This document shows, one piece after another, positions 1 through 6,099 of a DNA stretch of 6,099 nucleotides; the first letter of the stretch is position 1; each line of letters opens with the position of its first letter. The stretch is from Candidatus Bathyarchaeota archaeon. GTDB taxonomy: Archaea; Thermoproteota; Bathyarchaeia; 40CM-2-53-6; RBG-13-38-9. Under the pieces are notes generated by a model. The model saw nothing but the letters and a program-made list of their open reading frames with translations, searched no databases and was not told the origin of the DNA. Made by a program: the position numbers and the translations under genes. The stretch covers positions 1 through 6,099 of the forward strand of contig DAOUZW010000075.1 of NCBI GenBank assembly GCA_030671315.1. The letters run 5' to 3'.

Positions 1-7
1 CTAGAAT

Positions 8-1213
8 TTAATGGGCGTTCATTGAAATCCAATTTCCATAATTTTCAGTGTCAAAGGTTTCAGTCGTGTTTGTCAAGTTTTCGATGGTTTCTCGTACTGT
101 TTTAACTGCGGAAGGGTGCATCATCATAAAATAATTTACCCCTGCAAGCATAAGAGTAAGTGCTGTAACGGTTTCCCAAATTGGACCTCGTAACTCTCTT
201 GGCCCCCATTCTGGAGGCATTTTCATCCAAGCTTCTCTTGCAGCCCAAGCATTGGTTGTACCGGAAGAGAGAGGATTTTGCAATTGGTCATCACCCATAA
301 GACCTGCTATTCGAGCGCGTTCCATTACAGTAAATGCATAATCTAATCCATATCCCAATGCGGCAGTTGTTGTGTCAATGACAATTCTGTCTCTCGGCAG
401 TAATGCAAAAAGTTTGCGATTGAGTTCTTTAGCATCTTCAAGATTCATTGATGTGAATGCAATTACTATGTGACCATATTTTTTTACAATCTCTGCGATC
501 TTTTCAACATTCATGTCTAATGTAACGGAATTAATGAGTATTCTTTCTCCTTGAGCAACTTCTGCAACTTTTTCAAAAACCTTTAGATCTTTCTCTGCAG
601 CCCCACAACCCCCAACAGCCAAAGGAACATCTACTGCTTGCAAAACGTCTTCCACTGTTTTGGCTGCTTGTTGAGGAGTTGTGTCTTTAATTAAAGGATC
701 AGTACTTACAAGGTGTAGATTGACCATTTGAGCTCCAAACTTGTCGACAGATAATTTGGCCCAAGCAGATGGATCTTCAAGAACATCACTTAGTTCAGTC
801 TTTACTGGTTTGGCCAAAGGTATTTTCATGTCGAATACATCGAATGAGATTACAGGTGGATTGGGCATTTTAGATTCGAAACGATAGAAAGGTAGAGTCT
901 TTTCTCCTCCTATTTTTAGTGATGTAGATCTTGTTCCACCTTGGCTTTTAGTCGCTCCAAGAGTTACTTCTAGAACTTGAGCTGGATAATGTATTATTGG
1001 TATTTTGAATTCAGTTTCAAGGATTTTGGTAGGTTTAGATGGAGTTTTGGTTGGGATTTTTACAGTTGCGGCTCCAGGTTGAATCCAGAGTTCTAGTTCA
1101 CCAACTTCTAACTCAACGTCTGTAAGTTCAAGTTCTTGAAATTTACTTAATGTTTCTAAAAGGTCGGTACCTAGATCTATCTTCAGTTTATTTTCTTTCT
1201 TAGTTTCAGTCAT
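8..1213 (-). CDS. cdhD: ACDS complex corrinoid/iron-sulfur protein subunit delta (CdhD)
   Basis: This is the delta subunit of the archaeal CODH/ACS complex, the TIM-barrel half of the corrinoid iron-sulfur protein. With CdhE it carries the cobamide that moves a methyl group between tetrahydro(methano/sarcina)pterin and the A-cluster of CdhC, in the cytoplasm. Family motifs seen, numbered from the ATG at 1213: GGEKTLPFY near 102-110, FDVFDMKI from 124, HLVSTDPLIKD 167-177, TTTAALGYGLDYAFT 281-295, SSGTTNAWAAREAW from about 316, and MMMHP near 363. At 401 residues it is slightly shorter than methanogen CdhD as I recall it; the difference lies in the N-terminal 70 residues, which are short beta-prone segments (VELEVGELELWIQPGA) and a Pro/Lys/Thr linker. 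The C-terminal NWI close to the stop matches the family end, so it is complete (TAA at 10-8). Start: ATG 1213 lies 8 bases after the cdhC stop; a TTG at 1225 overlapping that TGA would add four residues. Neither has a well-spaced Shine-Dalgarno. It is the last cdh gene visible. Confidence 0.95.
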   Translation of the reverse strand: MTETKKENKLKIDLGTDLLETLSKFQELELTDVELEVGELELWIQPGAATVKIPTKTPSKPTKILETEFKIPIIHYPAQVLEVTLGATKSQGGTRSTSLKIGGEKTLPFYRFESKMPNPPVISFDVFDMKIPLAKPVKTELSDVLEDPSAWAKLSVDKFGAQMVNLHLVSTDPLIKDTTPQQAAKTVEDVLQAVDVPLAVGGCGAAEKDLKVFEKVAEVAQGERILINSVTLDMNVEKIAEIVKKYGHIVIAFTSMNLEDAKELNRKLFALLPRDRIVIDTTTAALGYGLDYAFTVMERARIAGLMGDDQLQNPLSSGTTNAWAAREAWMKMPPEWGPRELRGPIWETVTALTLMLAGVNYFMMMHPSAVKTVRETIENLTNTTETFDTENYGNWISMNAH

Positions 1214-1221
1214 GTTCAAGA

Positions 1222-2607
1222 TCAACTGCCTTTTTTCGGAGCCTTGATTATGACCTTTTTTGCTTGGATCTTTGCACCCTTCAAAATGATCTTGAATCCT
1301 CCACCGGTTGTTGGAATACCTATGGCTGGCATAGGTGCTTCTATCGATATTTCTTCTCCTGTTGGTATCTCAACCTCTGGGAGGGCCTCTTTCCAGCGTC
1401 CAACAACTGGATGTTGATTAGTCTTTAAGAATTCTTTAAGTTCATCTAGGTTTTTGACTTCTTCCTCAGTTGGTATCTTGTTGATTATTTCGCTGGGTAT
1501 GAAATCTTTTAACCGCTCCTTAACCGACTTAGGTATCCATGCTACTCTATCCCATCCACCATCTACCTGTAAAAATTTAGGAGACCGCATATACTCAATG
1601 GAAAGACCGTGAAAACCATCCACTTGTCTTCCACCGGCTGCAGAATCAGCCATAGTAGAGAATGGTAATCCATTGACAGTTCTTTCCTTAAAGTCTCTAT
1701 GGACGATTCCAAGACCATCAACTTCTGGAATATAGAATGCTATCGCTTCAAAGCATCCACATGAGGTGTGGGGGTATCCGAAAGAGGTGTACAGCCATAC
1801 CTTATTTATTTCACCTAAAGATTTTTTCTTAGCGTTCTCATTAATTCCGGAATACTCTCCTTTGACTGGATCTATACATTCTCCTTTTTCGATCTTGTAA
1901 ATTGGTCCTTTGGGATCAATCTTTGATGCAGCTCTACCGTCAAACCAGCTAATTGCGCCACAATTAGCATATCTCTGAGGTGTTATAGTACAAACATGTG
2001 TTGGAGCAAATGATTGACAAAGATCACAACCATAGAATTCGGTTACATCGTTGTCAGTAAGTTTTCTTGCTCTTGCATCTCTGGTCTCGTATATTTTTAC
2101 TGCATCTTCCCAGATTTCACCCACTTTATTTTTGTCGGTGAGAAAAGTTATCTGCATTGAATCTATGAAAGGCAATTCGTTCTTGAACAGTCGTAGTAGA
2201 ACTTTTCCAATTATTTCAAATGATTCAAGACCTTTTTTTACTGATTTTTTACTTACTCTACACCATATGTCATATCGCTGATTTAGATGCATAAAACCCT
2301 CAATGTAATTCGTATATTCATGAATTCGTCTTTCAATTACTCCCTCCAATTCTTCTTCCAATTGTTTTCCAGCGACTTCTATTAAGATACCAAATGGAAT
2401 GCTGCTTCCTTCTTCTATCTCTGAAATGTCAGGGCCGACAATTTTAATTTCTTGATCTTTAATTTCGTTATCATTCTTAACTCGTACTAGTTCGAATTTT
2501 TGCTCTACATTTGGCCCTCCTAGTTCAGCATGTAAATCCGATTTTCTAATTCGTTCTCCTTCATATACGACTCCGACTTCAACGGGTATGTCTTCAAACA
2601 TTGACAT
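1222..2607 (-). CDS. cdhC: ACDS complex acetyl-CoA synthase subunit beta (CdhC)
   Basis: This is the acetyl-CoA synthase (beta) subunit, which makes or cleaves acetyl-CoA from CO, a corrinoid-bound methyl group and CoA. The A-cluster ligand set is complete. Numbered from the ATG at 2607, Cys194, Cys197, Cys206 and Cys216 (GCDLCQSFAPTHVC then NCG) correspond to the four cluster cysteines, and Cys283-Gly-Cys285 (HTSCGCFEA) is the CGC motif that holds the distal nickel. Intervals of 3, 9, 10, 67 and 2 residues equal those I recall for Moorella ACS (C506, 509, 518, 528, 595, 597). Other family marks are YEGERIRK near the N-terminus, MHLNQRYDIW, SWFDGRAA and FLQVDGGWDRV. At 461 residues it is the short archaeal form without the N-terminal domains of bacterial AcsB. 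The tail after about residue 411 is Pro/Gly/Ile/Lys-rich and ends GGGFKIILKGAKI plus a basic stretch. Start: ATG 2607 follows the cdhB stop by one base and has GGAG nine bases upstream; the TTG at 2631 would overlap cdhB by 23 bases and is less likely. Confidence 0.97.
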   Translation of the reverse strand: MSMFEDIPVEVGVVYEGERIRKSDLHAELGGPNVEQKFELVRVKNDNEIKDQEIKIVGPDISEIEEGSSIPFGILIEVAGKQLEEELEGVIERRIHEYTNYIEGFMHLNQRYDIWCRVSKKSVKKGLESFEIIGKVLLRLFKNELPFIDSMQITFLTDKNKVGEIWEDAVKIYETRDARARKLTDNDVTEFYGCDLCQSFAPTHVCTITPQRYANCGAISWFDGRAASKIDPKGPIYKIEKGECIDPVKGEYSGINENAKKKSLGEINKVWLYTSFGYPHTSCGCFEAIAFYIPEVDGLGIVHRDFKERTVNGLPFSTMADSAAGGRQVDGFHGLSIEYMRSPKFLQVDGGWDRVAWIPKSVKERLKDFIPSEIINKIPTEEEVKNLDELKEFLKTNQHPVVGRWKEALPEVEIPTGEEISIEAPMPAIGIPTTGGGFKIILKGAKIQAKKVIIKAPKKGS

Positions 2608-2608
2608 G

Positions 2609-3148
2609 TCACATTTCTCCAATTTTTTCAAGTAAGTTTACGAAAAATTTCTCTAATTCTAATGGCGATACATTTTGGATAGACCATGAAGCATTTGGTT
2701 GATATTGTCCATCAAGACTGATTGTCTTTAACTGTGAAGACATATGTTTTAAACCAGAAAATACCAGCCATGCCATGTAATATGGAAATCCTGCAAAAAG
2801 AACTACATCATAAGCTCCTTTTCCATCTATACCTCTCCATTCAGTGTCTCTAAGTCTATTGGCTATATCCATCAATGGCATTGATGAAGCGTTTTGGAAT
2901 CCTCTGTTTGTTAATTCCTTGATTGTATGTGCTGTGGCCACTACTGTGATCGTTCTTCCACGAGCTAGATCGATCAAATAGTCTATGAATTTTCTGTTTC
3001 CAAGATCTATTTCGGCGGCTTTATGACCTATAATCAGTAAAGGATTTTTTGAGTTATTCAATAATGAAATTAGGGTTTCACATCTATGAAGTGGCAGTCC
3101 TCTCTTAGGTCCTGGTATCTCTGCTGTTTGCCAGGGAGTAGTGCTCAC
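2609..3148 (-). CDS. cdhB: ACDS complex subunit epsilon (CdhB)
   Basis: This is the epsilon subunit that binds CdhA in the archaeal CO dehydrogenase alpha2epsilon2 component. The family has a Rossmann-like (DHS-like NAD/FAD-binding) fold and is thought to help electron transfer to FAD or to stabilise alpha; it has no cluster of its own. The 179-residue length is normal. Matches to the family are the N-terminal PWQTAEIPGPKRG, the first strand PLLIIGHKAAE at 36-46, the central YDVVLFAGFPYYMAWLVFSGLKH starting at 113, and SLDGQYQPNASWSIQN at 144-159. Only two cysteine-free stretches surround a single Cys23, consistent with no metal site. The GTG start at 3148 directly follows the cdhA stop TAA (3151-3149) with no gap, and AAGGA lies seven bases upstream inside the end of cdhA. 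No ATG exists before codon 90, so the GTG start is well supported. The stop TGA (2611-2609) is one base before the cdhC ATG, which suggests coupled translation and equal dosage. Confidence 0.95.
   Translation of the reverse strand: MSTTPWQTAEIPGPKRGLPLHRCETLISLLNNSKNPLLIIGHKAAEIDLGNRKFIDYLIDLARGRTITVVATAHTIKELTNRGFQNASSMPLMDIANRLRDTEWRGIDGKGAYDVVLFAGFPYYMAWLVFSGLKHMSSQLKTISLDGQYQPNASWSIQNVSPLELEKFFVNLLEKIGEM
2617..2620 (-). promoter_or_regulatory. Ribosome binding site deciding the cdhC start
   Basis: GGAG on the minus strand lies nine bases before the ATG at 2607, inside the last codons of cdhB. It supports ATG 2607 over the upstream TTG at 2631, which lies before this site. Confidence 0.65.
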
Positions 3149-5461
3149 TTATCTTTCCTTCTTTCTGATCATTCTTGGGAGTATAGTTGGATCTGGTATA
3201 TTCTTCTCCTTCCATTCTTTTTGATCTAGAATCCTGACAATCTCATCTTTCATGGTGATAGGTACATCTGATAGACGCCTTACATACAAATGAATATCGT
3301 CAGGCATTCTTCCGTAGTATCGTTTGTGTAGATCAATGTAGTGATTGAGTTTCATTGCCCTACCTCTTGAAGTGTCGTTTGGTCTCATACAAAGTTTCGC
3401 CATCATCACCATCGCTTCTTCTTTGGTTTCCGCAGCATAAAACAGATGTTCTGGTGAAGGACCAACATAGTCACGCTCCCCAGTTCGAGCATCATATACC
3501 TCCCAGTCACTGTCTCGATCTTTTCTTCCAAGTAGCATGCGTCTATATTTCGAACCATGTGGTCCAACAATAACAGGGATACCTAGTCGCCAGAATCCAC
3601 TAGCAATCGATGCGGCTTTCTGTGACATTGCTCCCCAAGATATTCCTACAGCACCCACCCTATTCAAAATATAATCAGCTATTTCTTCGTAGTTTGCATT
3701 CAGGTTTCTTTTTGCAAAGATGCTAGCAATTTTTATTGCTGCTCCTGCAATATGTGAATTCGAGACGCATGATCCAACGTTAAGAACACATCCAGCATCA
3801 AAATCTCCTGGGAAGGATTCGTACACTGTTTTACCGTCTTCATTTTTATGCATGCCCGCGGACATTGCAGCACATCCAGAAGTTAATATGATATAACGTC
3901 GTTTTGCAAATTCTTCAATCATTTCAGCGACTTCTTCGCCACCTTTAGGATAATTTGCGCATCCGACATGAGCTATGACTCCTGGTATCTCACCAAGTAC
4001 AATCGGGCCTCCAACTTTCCTAATTTCAACATCTTGAATTGCTCCCCGGCCTGAGCGTGTTTTAAATTTCTCATTTTTAATTTTTTGCTCGGCAGCCTTT
4101 ACGATAAAGCTATGAACATCCAAATCATTAGGACAAGCTTCTTCACATCGACCGCAACCAACACAAACATCGTACAAATCATTTAGTAAACTCAAATCGC
4201 CTCCCGCTGCAGCATCAATAGCCTCAGGAATTAGCATATCGTTGGGACAAGATCTTCTACATTCACTACATTTGGTGCATCGTTTTGCTTCGAGAATTAA
4301 TTCATCTAATTCAGGAAGATTTTTGAATTTCTTTCTCTTTGGGGCAATACCTAATGAAGTCCTTACTGCGACTTCCCCAACTTTATCTGGATCAAGAATC
4401 AATACACCAAGCGCTTTACCTTGAATCAAGTCTGCTACAATCTCATCTGTGGGATCTTTTGTTCTATCTTTGAGTCCAAGACAATTCTTTGAGCTTGATG
4501 CTATGACTGGGGCTTTGATCTTCTTCGCCTCTTCAAATGCATCAGCTCTAATACATTGCTCATCTACTACTATCACATCCGGTATCCCACTTCGAATGAA
4601 TCGCAGTTGCCAAGAAATTGGTCCAACTATCTTGGCTTTAGGATCGTATCTAGTTATGTCATGGGCAGTACAACATAGTCCACACACTTCTAATTGGCCA
4701 GACAGGTCTTTCTCAGTCATATAATCCATAATTCCAATTGCAGGTGGAACGTTGTGGCCAACTACCATGATTACGGGTTTGGATGAATCTACAACGCCTA
4801 ATCCTGTGTCAACAAGGGCTGCTTCAGGGTCACTTTTGGGGAAACCAAATGTTGAGATTTGTGCTATATCAGCAATTTCTAATGCGACATGATCCATTGT
4901 TCCTGCATGGAGTACTTTGGATTCAAAATCTATGTTGCTTCCTTCTTGACCAGTGTGTGTTGATGATAGTAGTTGTGTTATTTCGCCTTCCACATAATCT
5001 AGTATATCCTCGATATCGCCTAAATGTCTAGGTTTGATTCCAGTAACAAGTTGAATAATAGGTGCGAGAATCTCAACATTAGTTCCACCAACATCAAGAG
5101 CGCTTTTACGTCCAAATTTCTTAATTAAATCTTCTACTAGATGCCGTCCATGTGCAGTATGGGTTGCAGCACCGATACAGCAAGCAATAAGGACGATCCT
5201 CGATTGTTGGGCCTCCATATTTAGACCACACGCACCTCTCTTACCATCTGAAAGGTCACATTTTCCAAATGTGCATAAACAGCATAAATCACAAAATGGC
5301 ATGTAGAAAGGCTTGTAACGTTCTAAGAGCTTCATATCCCACTCCCTTAGATCTGTAGATGAAGGGAAGGGGGTTGGTCCAAGCTGTTGGTCAGCTGTTT
5401 TTTCGGAAATTCCACCGACTGATAATTTAATATCTTTCATTAGGCCGAAGCCGGTCTTCAT
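3149..5461 (-). CDS. cdhA: ACDS complex CO dehydrogenase subunit alpha (CdhA)
   Basis: This is the nickel CO dehydrogenase alpha subunit, oxidising CO to CO2 or the reverse, with ferredoxin as likely electron partner. Numbered from the ATG at 5461 (770 residues): a cysteine-rich segment with Cys57, 60, 61, 63, 68 and 78, which in the family ligates clusters D and B; the His-rich THTAHGRH at 100-107; and C-cluster ligands His236 (VGHNV), Cys264 (GLCCTAHD), Cys303 (DEQC), Cys501 (GCANYP), Cys530 (SGCAAM) and Cys565 (GSCVSNSH), with the catalytic-type Lys615 in SQK. Two CxxCxxCxxxC ferredoxin motifs sit between (Cys395/398/401/405 and Cys433/436/439/443), the E and F clusters that mark the archaeal enzyme and are absent from bacterial CooS. 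No ligand is missing. The start is unresolved: ATG 5461 fits where methanogen homologues begin (MKTG close to their LTTG), but AAGGA lies almost against it. A TTG at 5497 would add 12 charged residues, and its only SD-like match (GGTG) is 12 bases upstream. cdhB follows with no gap. Confidence 0.97.
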   Translation of the reverse strand: MKTGFGLMKDIKLSVGGISEKTADQQLGPTPFPSSTDLREWDMKLLERYKPFYMPFCDLCCLCTFGKCDLSDGKRGACGLNMEAQQSRIVLIACCIGAATHTAHGRHLVEDLIKKFGRKSALDVGGTNVEILAPIIQLVTGIKPRHLGDIEDILDYVEGEITQLLSSTHTGQEGSNIDFESKVLHAGTMDHVALEIADIAQISTFGFPKSDPEAALVDTGLGVVDSSKPVIMVVGHNVPPAIGIMDYMTEKDLSGQLEVCGLCCTAHDITRYDPKAKIVGPISWQLRFIRSGIPDVIVVDEQCIRADAFEEAKKIKAPVIASSSKNCLGLKDRTKDPTDEIVADLIQGKALGVLILDPDKVGEVAVRTSLGIAPKRKKFKNLPELDELILEAKRCTKCSECRRSCPNDMLIPEAIDAAAGGDLSLLNDLYDVCVGCGRCEEACPNDLDVHSFIVKAAEQKIKNEKFKTRSGRGAIQDVEIRKVGGPIVLGEIPGVIAHVGCANYPKGGEEVAEMIEEFAKRRYIILTSGCAAMSAGMHKNEDGKTVYESFPGDFDAGCVLNVGSCVSNSHIAGAAIKIASIFAKRNLNANYEEIADYILNRVGAVGISWGAMSQKAASIASGFWRLGIPVIVGPHGSKYRRMLLGRKDRDSDWEVYDARTGERDYVGPSPEHLFYAAETKEEAMVMMAKLCMRPNDTSRGRAMKLNHYIDLHKRYYGRMPDDIHLYVRRLSDVPITMKDEIVRILDQKEWKEKNIPDPTILPRMIRKKER
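3156..3160 (-). promoter_or_regulatory. Ribosome binding site for the GTG start of cdhB
   Basis: AAGGA on the minus strand lies seven bases before the GTG at 3148, within the final codons of cdhA. It supports a GTG start that directly abuts the cdhA stop. Confidence 0.65.
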
Positions 5462-5498
5462 TTCCTTTATATCAAGTTCAATGTTTCTTTTTTTCAAC

Positions 5499-5515
5499 TG
5501 GGTATTTCACACCCA
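5499..5515 (-). repeat. Short inverted repeat in the cdhA leader
   Basis: TGGGT and ACCCA are perfect complements separated by seven bases (ATTTCAC on the plus strand). The element ends one base before the possible TTG start at 5497 and includes the only SD-like bases (GGTG) there. It could be an RNA hairpin near the start or an operator half-site pair. A five-base stem can arise by chance. Confidence 0.35.
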
Positions 5516-5550
5516 AGAAACGTTAGGTCAGTATATTCATGCTATTATGC

Positions 5551-5558
5551 TTAAAAAT
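5551..5558 (-). promoter_or_regulatory. Candidate archaeal TATA box for the cdhABCD operon
   Basis: On the minus strand the spacer reads AAGGATTTTTAAGCATAAT, the most TATA-like and AT-rich element before cdhA. A start site about 25 bases downstream would fall near 5525-5532, giving a leader of roughly 30 to 70 bases depending on which cdhA start is used. There is no strong BRE purine run before it, so this is a weak, position-based call. If it is wrong, cdhABCD would be transcribed only from upstream of cooC. Confidence 0.3.
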
Positions 5559-5580
5559 CCTTGTATGCGACGATGATCCA

Positions 5581-5596
5581 ACCTACCTACCTACCT
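5581..5596. repeat. Four-copy ACCT tandem repeat in the cooC-cdhA spacer
   Basis: Four perfect copies of ACCT stand in a row (AGGT on the minus strand), about 25 bases upstream of the candidate TATA box. The repeat itself is certain. Any role, such as slippage-prone spacing or a factor-binding site, is unproven. Confidence 0.9.
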
Positions 5597-5613
5597 AATT
5601 CAGATTAGTGGAC

Positions 5614-5640
5614 AGCTATCTCCATGCTAAACAAATAGCT
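5614..5640 (-). repeat. Inverted repeat after the cooC-like gene
   Basis: AGCTAT (5614-5619) and ATAGCT (5635-5640) are perfect complements with a 15-base loop, starting 7 bases after the cooC stop. The minus-strand loop begins TTGTTT, so a weak hairpin or U-rich end signal is possible. No strong T-run follows, so I do not call it a terminator. A second small inverted repeat, CTAAT-TCAG-ATTAG, lies at 5595-5608. Confidence 0.3.
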
Positions 5641-5646
5641 AAGGGA

Positions 5647-6099
5647 TCACAAGATATTCTCTAATATCTTTTTAATAGAAATATATGAAGGGGAATCGGA
5701 TGGTAACTCAAGCAATGATCTTCCTTCGATAACATACGATTCTACATTTTCGTCATGTTCTATTCTTCCTAAATATTCAAAACCAGTATCTTCTGCTTGA
5801 TTCTTCAGTTTTTCAGGAAAATTATATCCGCCTACTAAATAGAGGTGGTCAAAGTTGATTTTAACTTCCTGCATTATTCGTTGGGCTCTTATCAAATGAT
5901 CAAAAGCTTTTTTTGAAGGATTTAGAATCTCGAAAATATATTCTACCTCGGATGATATCCTTCTGTTTAAATGCTCTAGACCGGCAGGGGAATCTATCAA
6001 AACATTCTGATAGTTTTTCGATAATGTCAAAAGTATTTTTTTTAGAAGATCATTTGGTAGACAATAACAACCTTCCTTCCATTTTGTTCCAATCGCTAT
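5647..6099 (-). CDS. CooC-like nickel-insertion ATPase, C-terminal part (cut by window edge)
   Basis: This is the last 150 residues of a P-loop ATPase of the MinD/NifH/CooC type, most likely the CooC-like accessory protein that loads nickel into CODH or ACS. The frame stays open from the stop TGA (5649-5647) to the window edge, so the TTG at 6030 is an internal codon and not the start. The first 23 visible codons contain EGCYCLP, a Cys-x-Cys pair (visible residues 11 and 13) at the place where CooC dimers bind a metal ion. Next comes the switch II-type segment VLIDSPAGLEHLNRR (33-47), which matches the CooC D-x-x-AG-x-EH-x-x-R pattern. NPSKKA (60-65) and the C-terminal EGRSLLELPSDSP are also typical of this ATPase group. 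The Walker A (deviant KGG) motif must lie beyond the edge and cannot be checked. Its position directly upstream of cdhA on the same strand supports the role. Other MinD-family ATPases share much of this, but CxC with AGLEH makes a CooC-like protein the best reading. Confidence 0.82.
   Translation of the reverse strand: MAIGTKWKEGCYCLPNDLLKKILLTLSKNYQNVLIDSPAGLEHLNRRISSEVEYIFEILNPSKKAFDHLIRAQRIMQEVKINFDHLYLVGGYNFPEKLKNQAEDTGFEYLGRIEHDENVESYVIEGRSLLELPSDSPSYISIKKILENIL

Noticed and set aside
195..204. Frameshifts or broken genes in the cdh cluster
   Set aside because: All four reading frames run uninterrupted through their conserved motifs to family-typical ends, including CdhD in its C-terminal part around this point.
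2608..2631. TTG start for cdhC at 2631
   Set aside because: It would overlap cdhB by 23 bases and add eight residues not expected in the family, while ATG 2607 has GGAG at nine bases.
2051..5031. Plus-strand open frames at 2051-2281, 3355-3573, 4242-4424, 4449-4724 and 4783-5031
   Set aside because: They lie wholly inside the coding regions of cdhC and cdhA, have no recognisable domains, and look like antisense shadows of conserved genes.
3149..5461. Bacterial-type CooS CO dehydrogenase
   Set aside because: Two inserted ferredoxin motifs between the halves of the C-cluster ligand set and the adjacent epsilon subunit gene show the archaeal CdhA type.
5614..5640. Rho-independent-style terminator after cooC
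   Set aside because: The stem is only 6 bases with a 15-base loop and no T-run after it on the minus strand.
5647..6030. A complete 127-residue protein starting at TTG 6030
   Set aside because: The frame continues to the window edge and the extra codons encode the CxC motif of CooC, so 6030 is an internal leucine codon.

Overview
The window carries most of an archaeal acetyl-CoA decarbonylase/synthase (ACDS, CODH/ACS) operon, all on the minus strand. Read 5'->3' on that strand (right to left) the order is: the C-terminal part of a CooC-like nickel-insertion ATPase cut by the right window edge (5647-6099), a 149-base spacer, then cdhA (CO dehydrogenase alpha), cdhB (epsilon), cdhC (acetyl-CoA synthase, beta) and cdhD (corrinoid protein delta). 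cdhD ends 7 bases before the left edge, so the usual partner cdhE would lie outside the window if present.

The organism is an archaeon. The separate epsilon subunit, the alpha subunit with two inserted ferredoxin-type clusters, and the stand-alone short beta subunit without the N-terminal domains of bacterial AcsB are all archaeal ACDS traits. The sequence is moderately AT-rich. No gene here separates a methanogen from a non-methanogenic archaeon using the Wood-Ljungdahl pathway (for example Bathyarchaeia, Archaeoglobi or Asgard lineages), so I do not name a lineage.

The proteins form one machine. CdhA with CdhB interconverts CO2 and CO at a Ni-Fe-S C-cluster. CdhC carries the Ni-Ni-[4Fe4S] A-cluster that joins CO, a methyl group and CoA. 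CdhD with the unseen CdhE carries the corrinoid that hands over the methyl group from a tetrahydropterin. CooC-type ATPases mature the nickel site. All metal-ligand residues I looked for in CdhA and CdhC are present, so the genes look intact and functional.

The four cdh genes are packed end to end (junctions of 0, 1 and about 8 bases), which suggests one transcript with coupled translation. The only real spacer, between cooC and cdhA, holds a weak candidate archaeal promoter, a four-copy ACCT tandem repeat and several small inverted repeats. I see no mobile element, RNA gene or CRISPR array. The window is mainly a well-preserved known system; the less ordinary points are the gene order (cooC before cdhA, none between cdhC and cdhD), the short non-acidic CdhC tail and the spacer structure.
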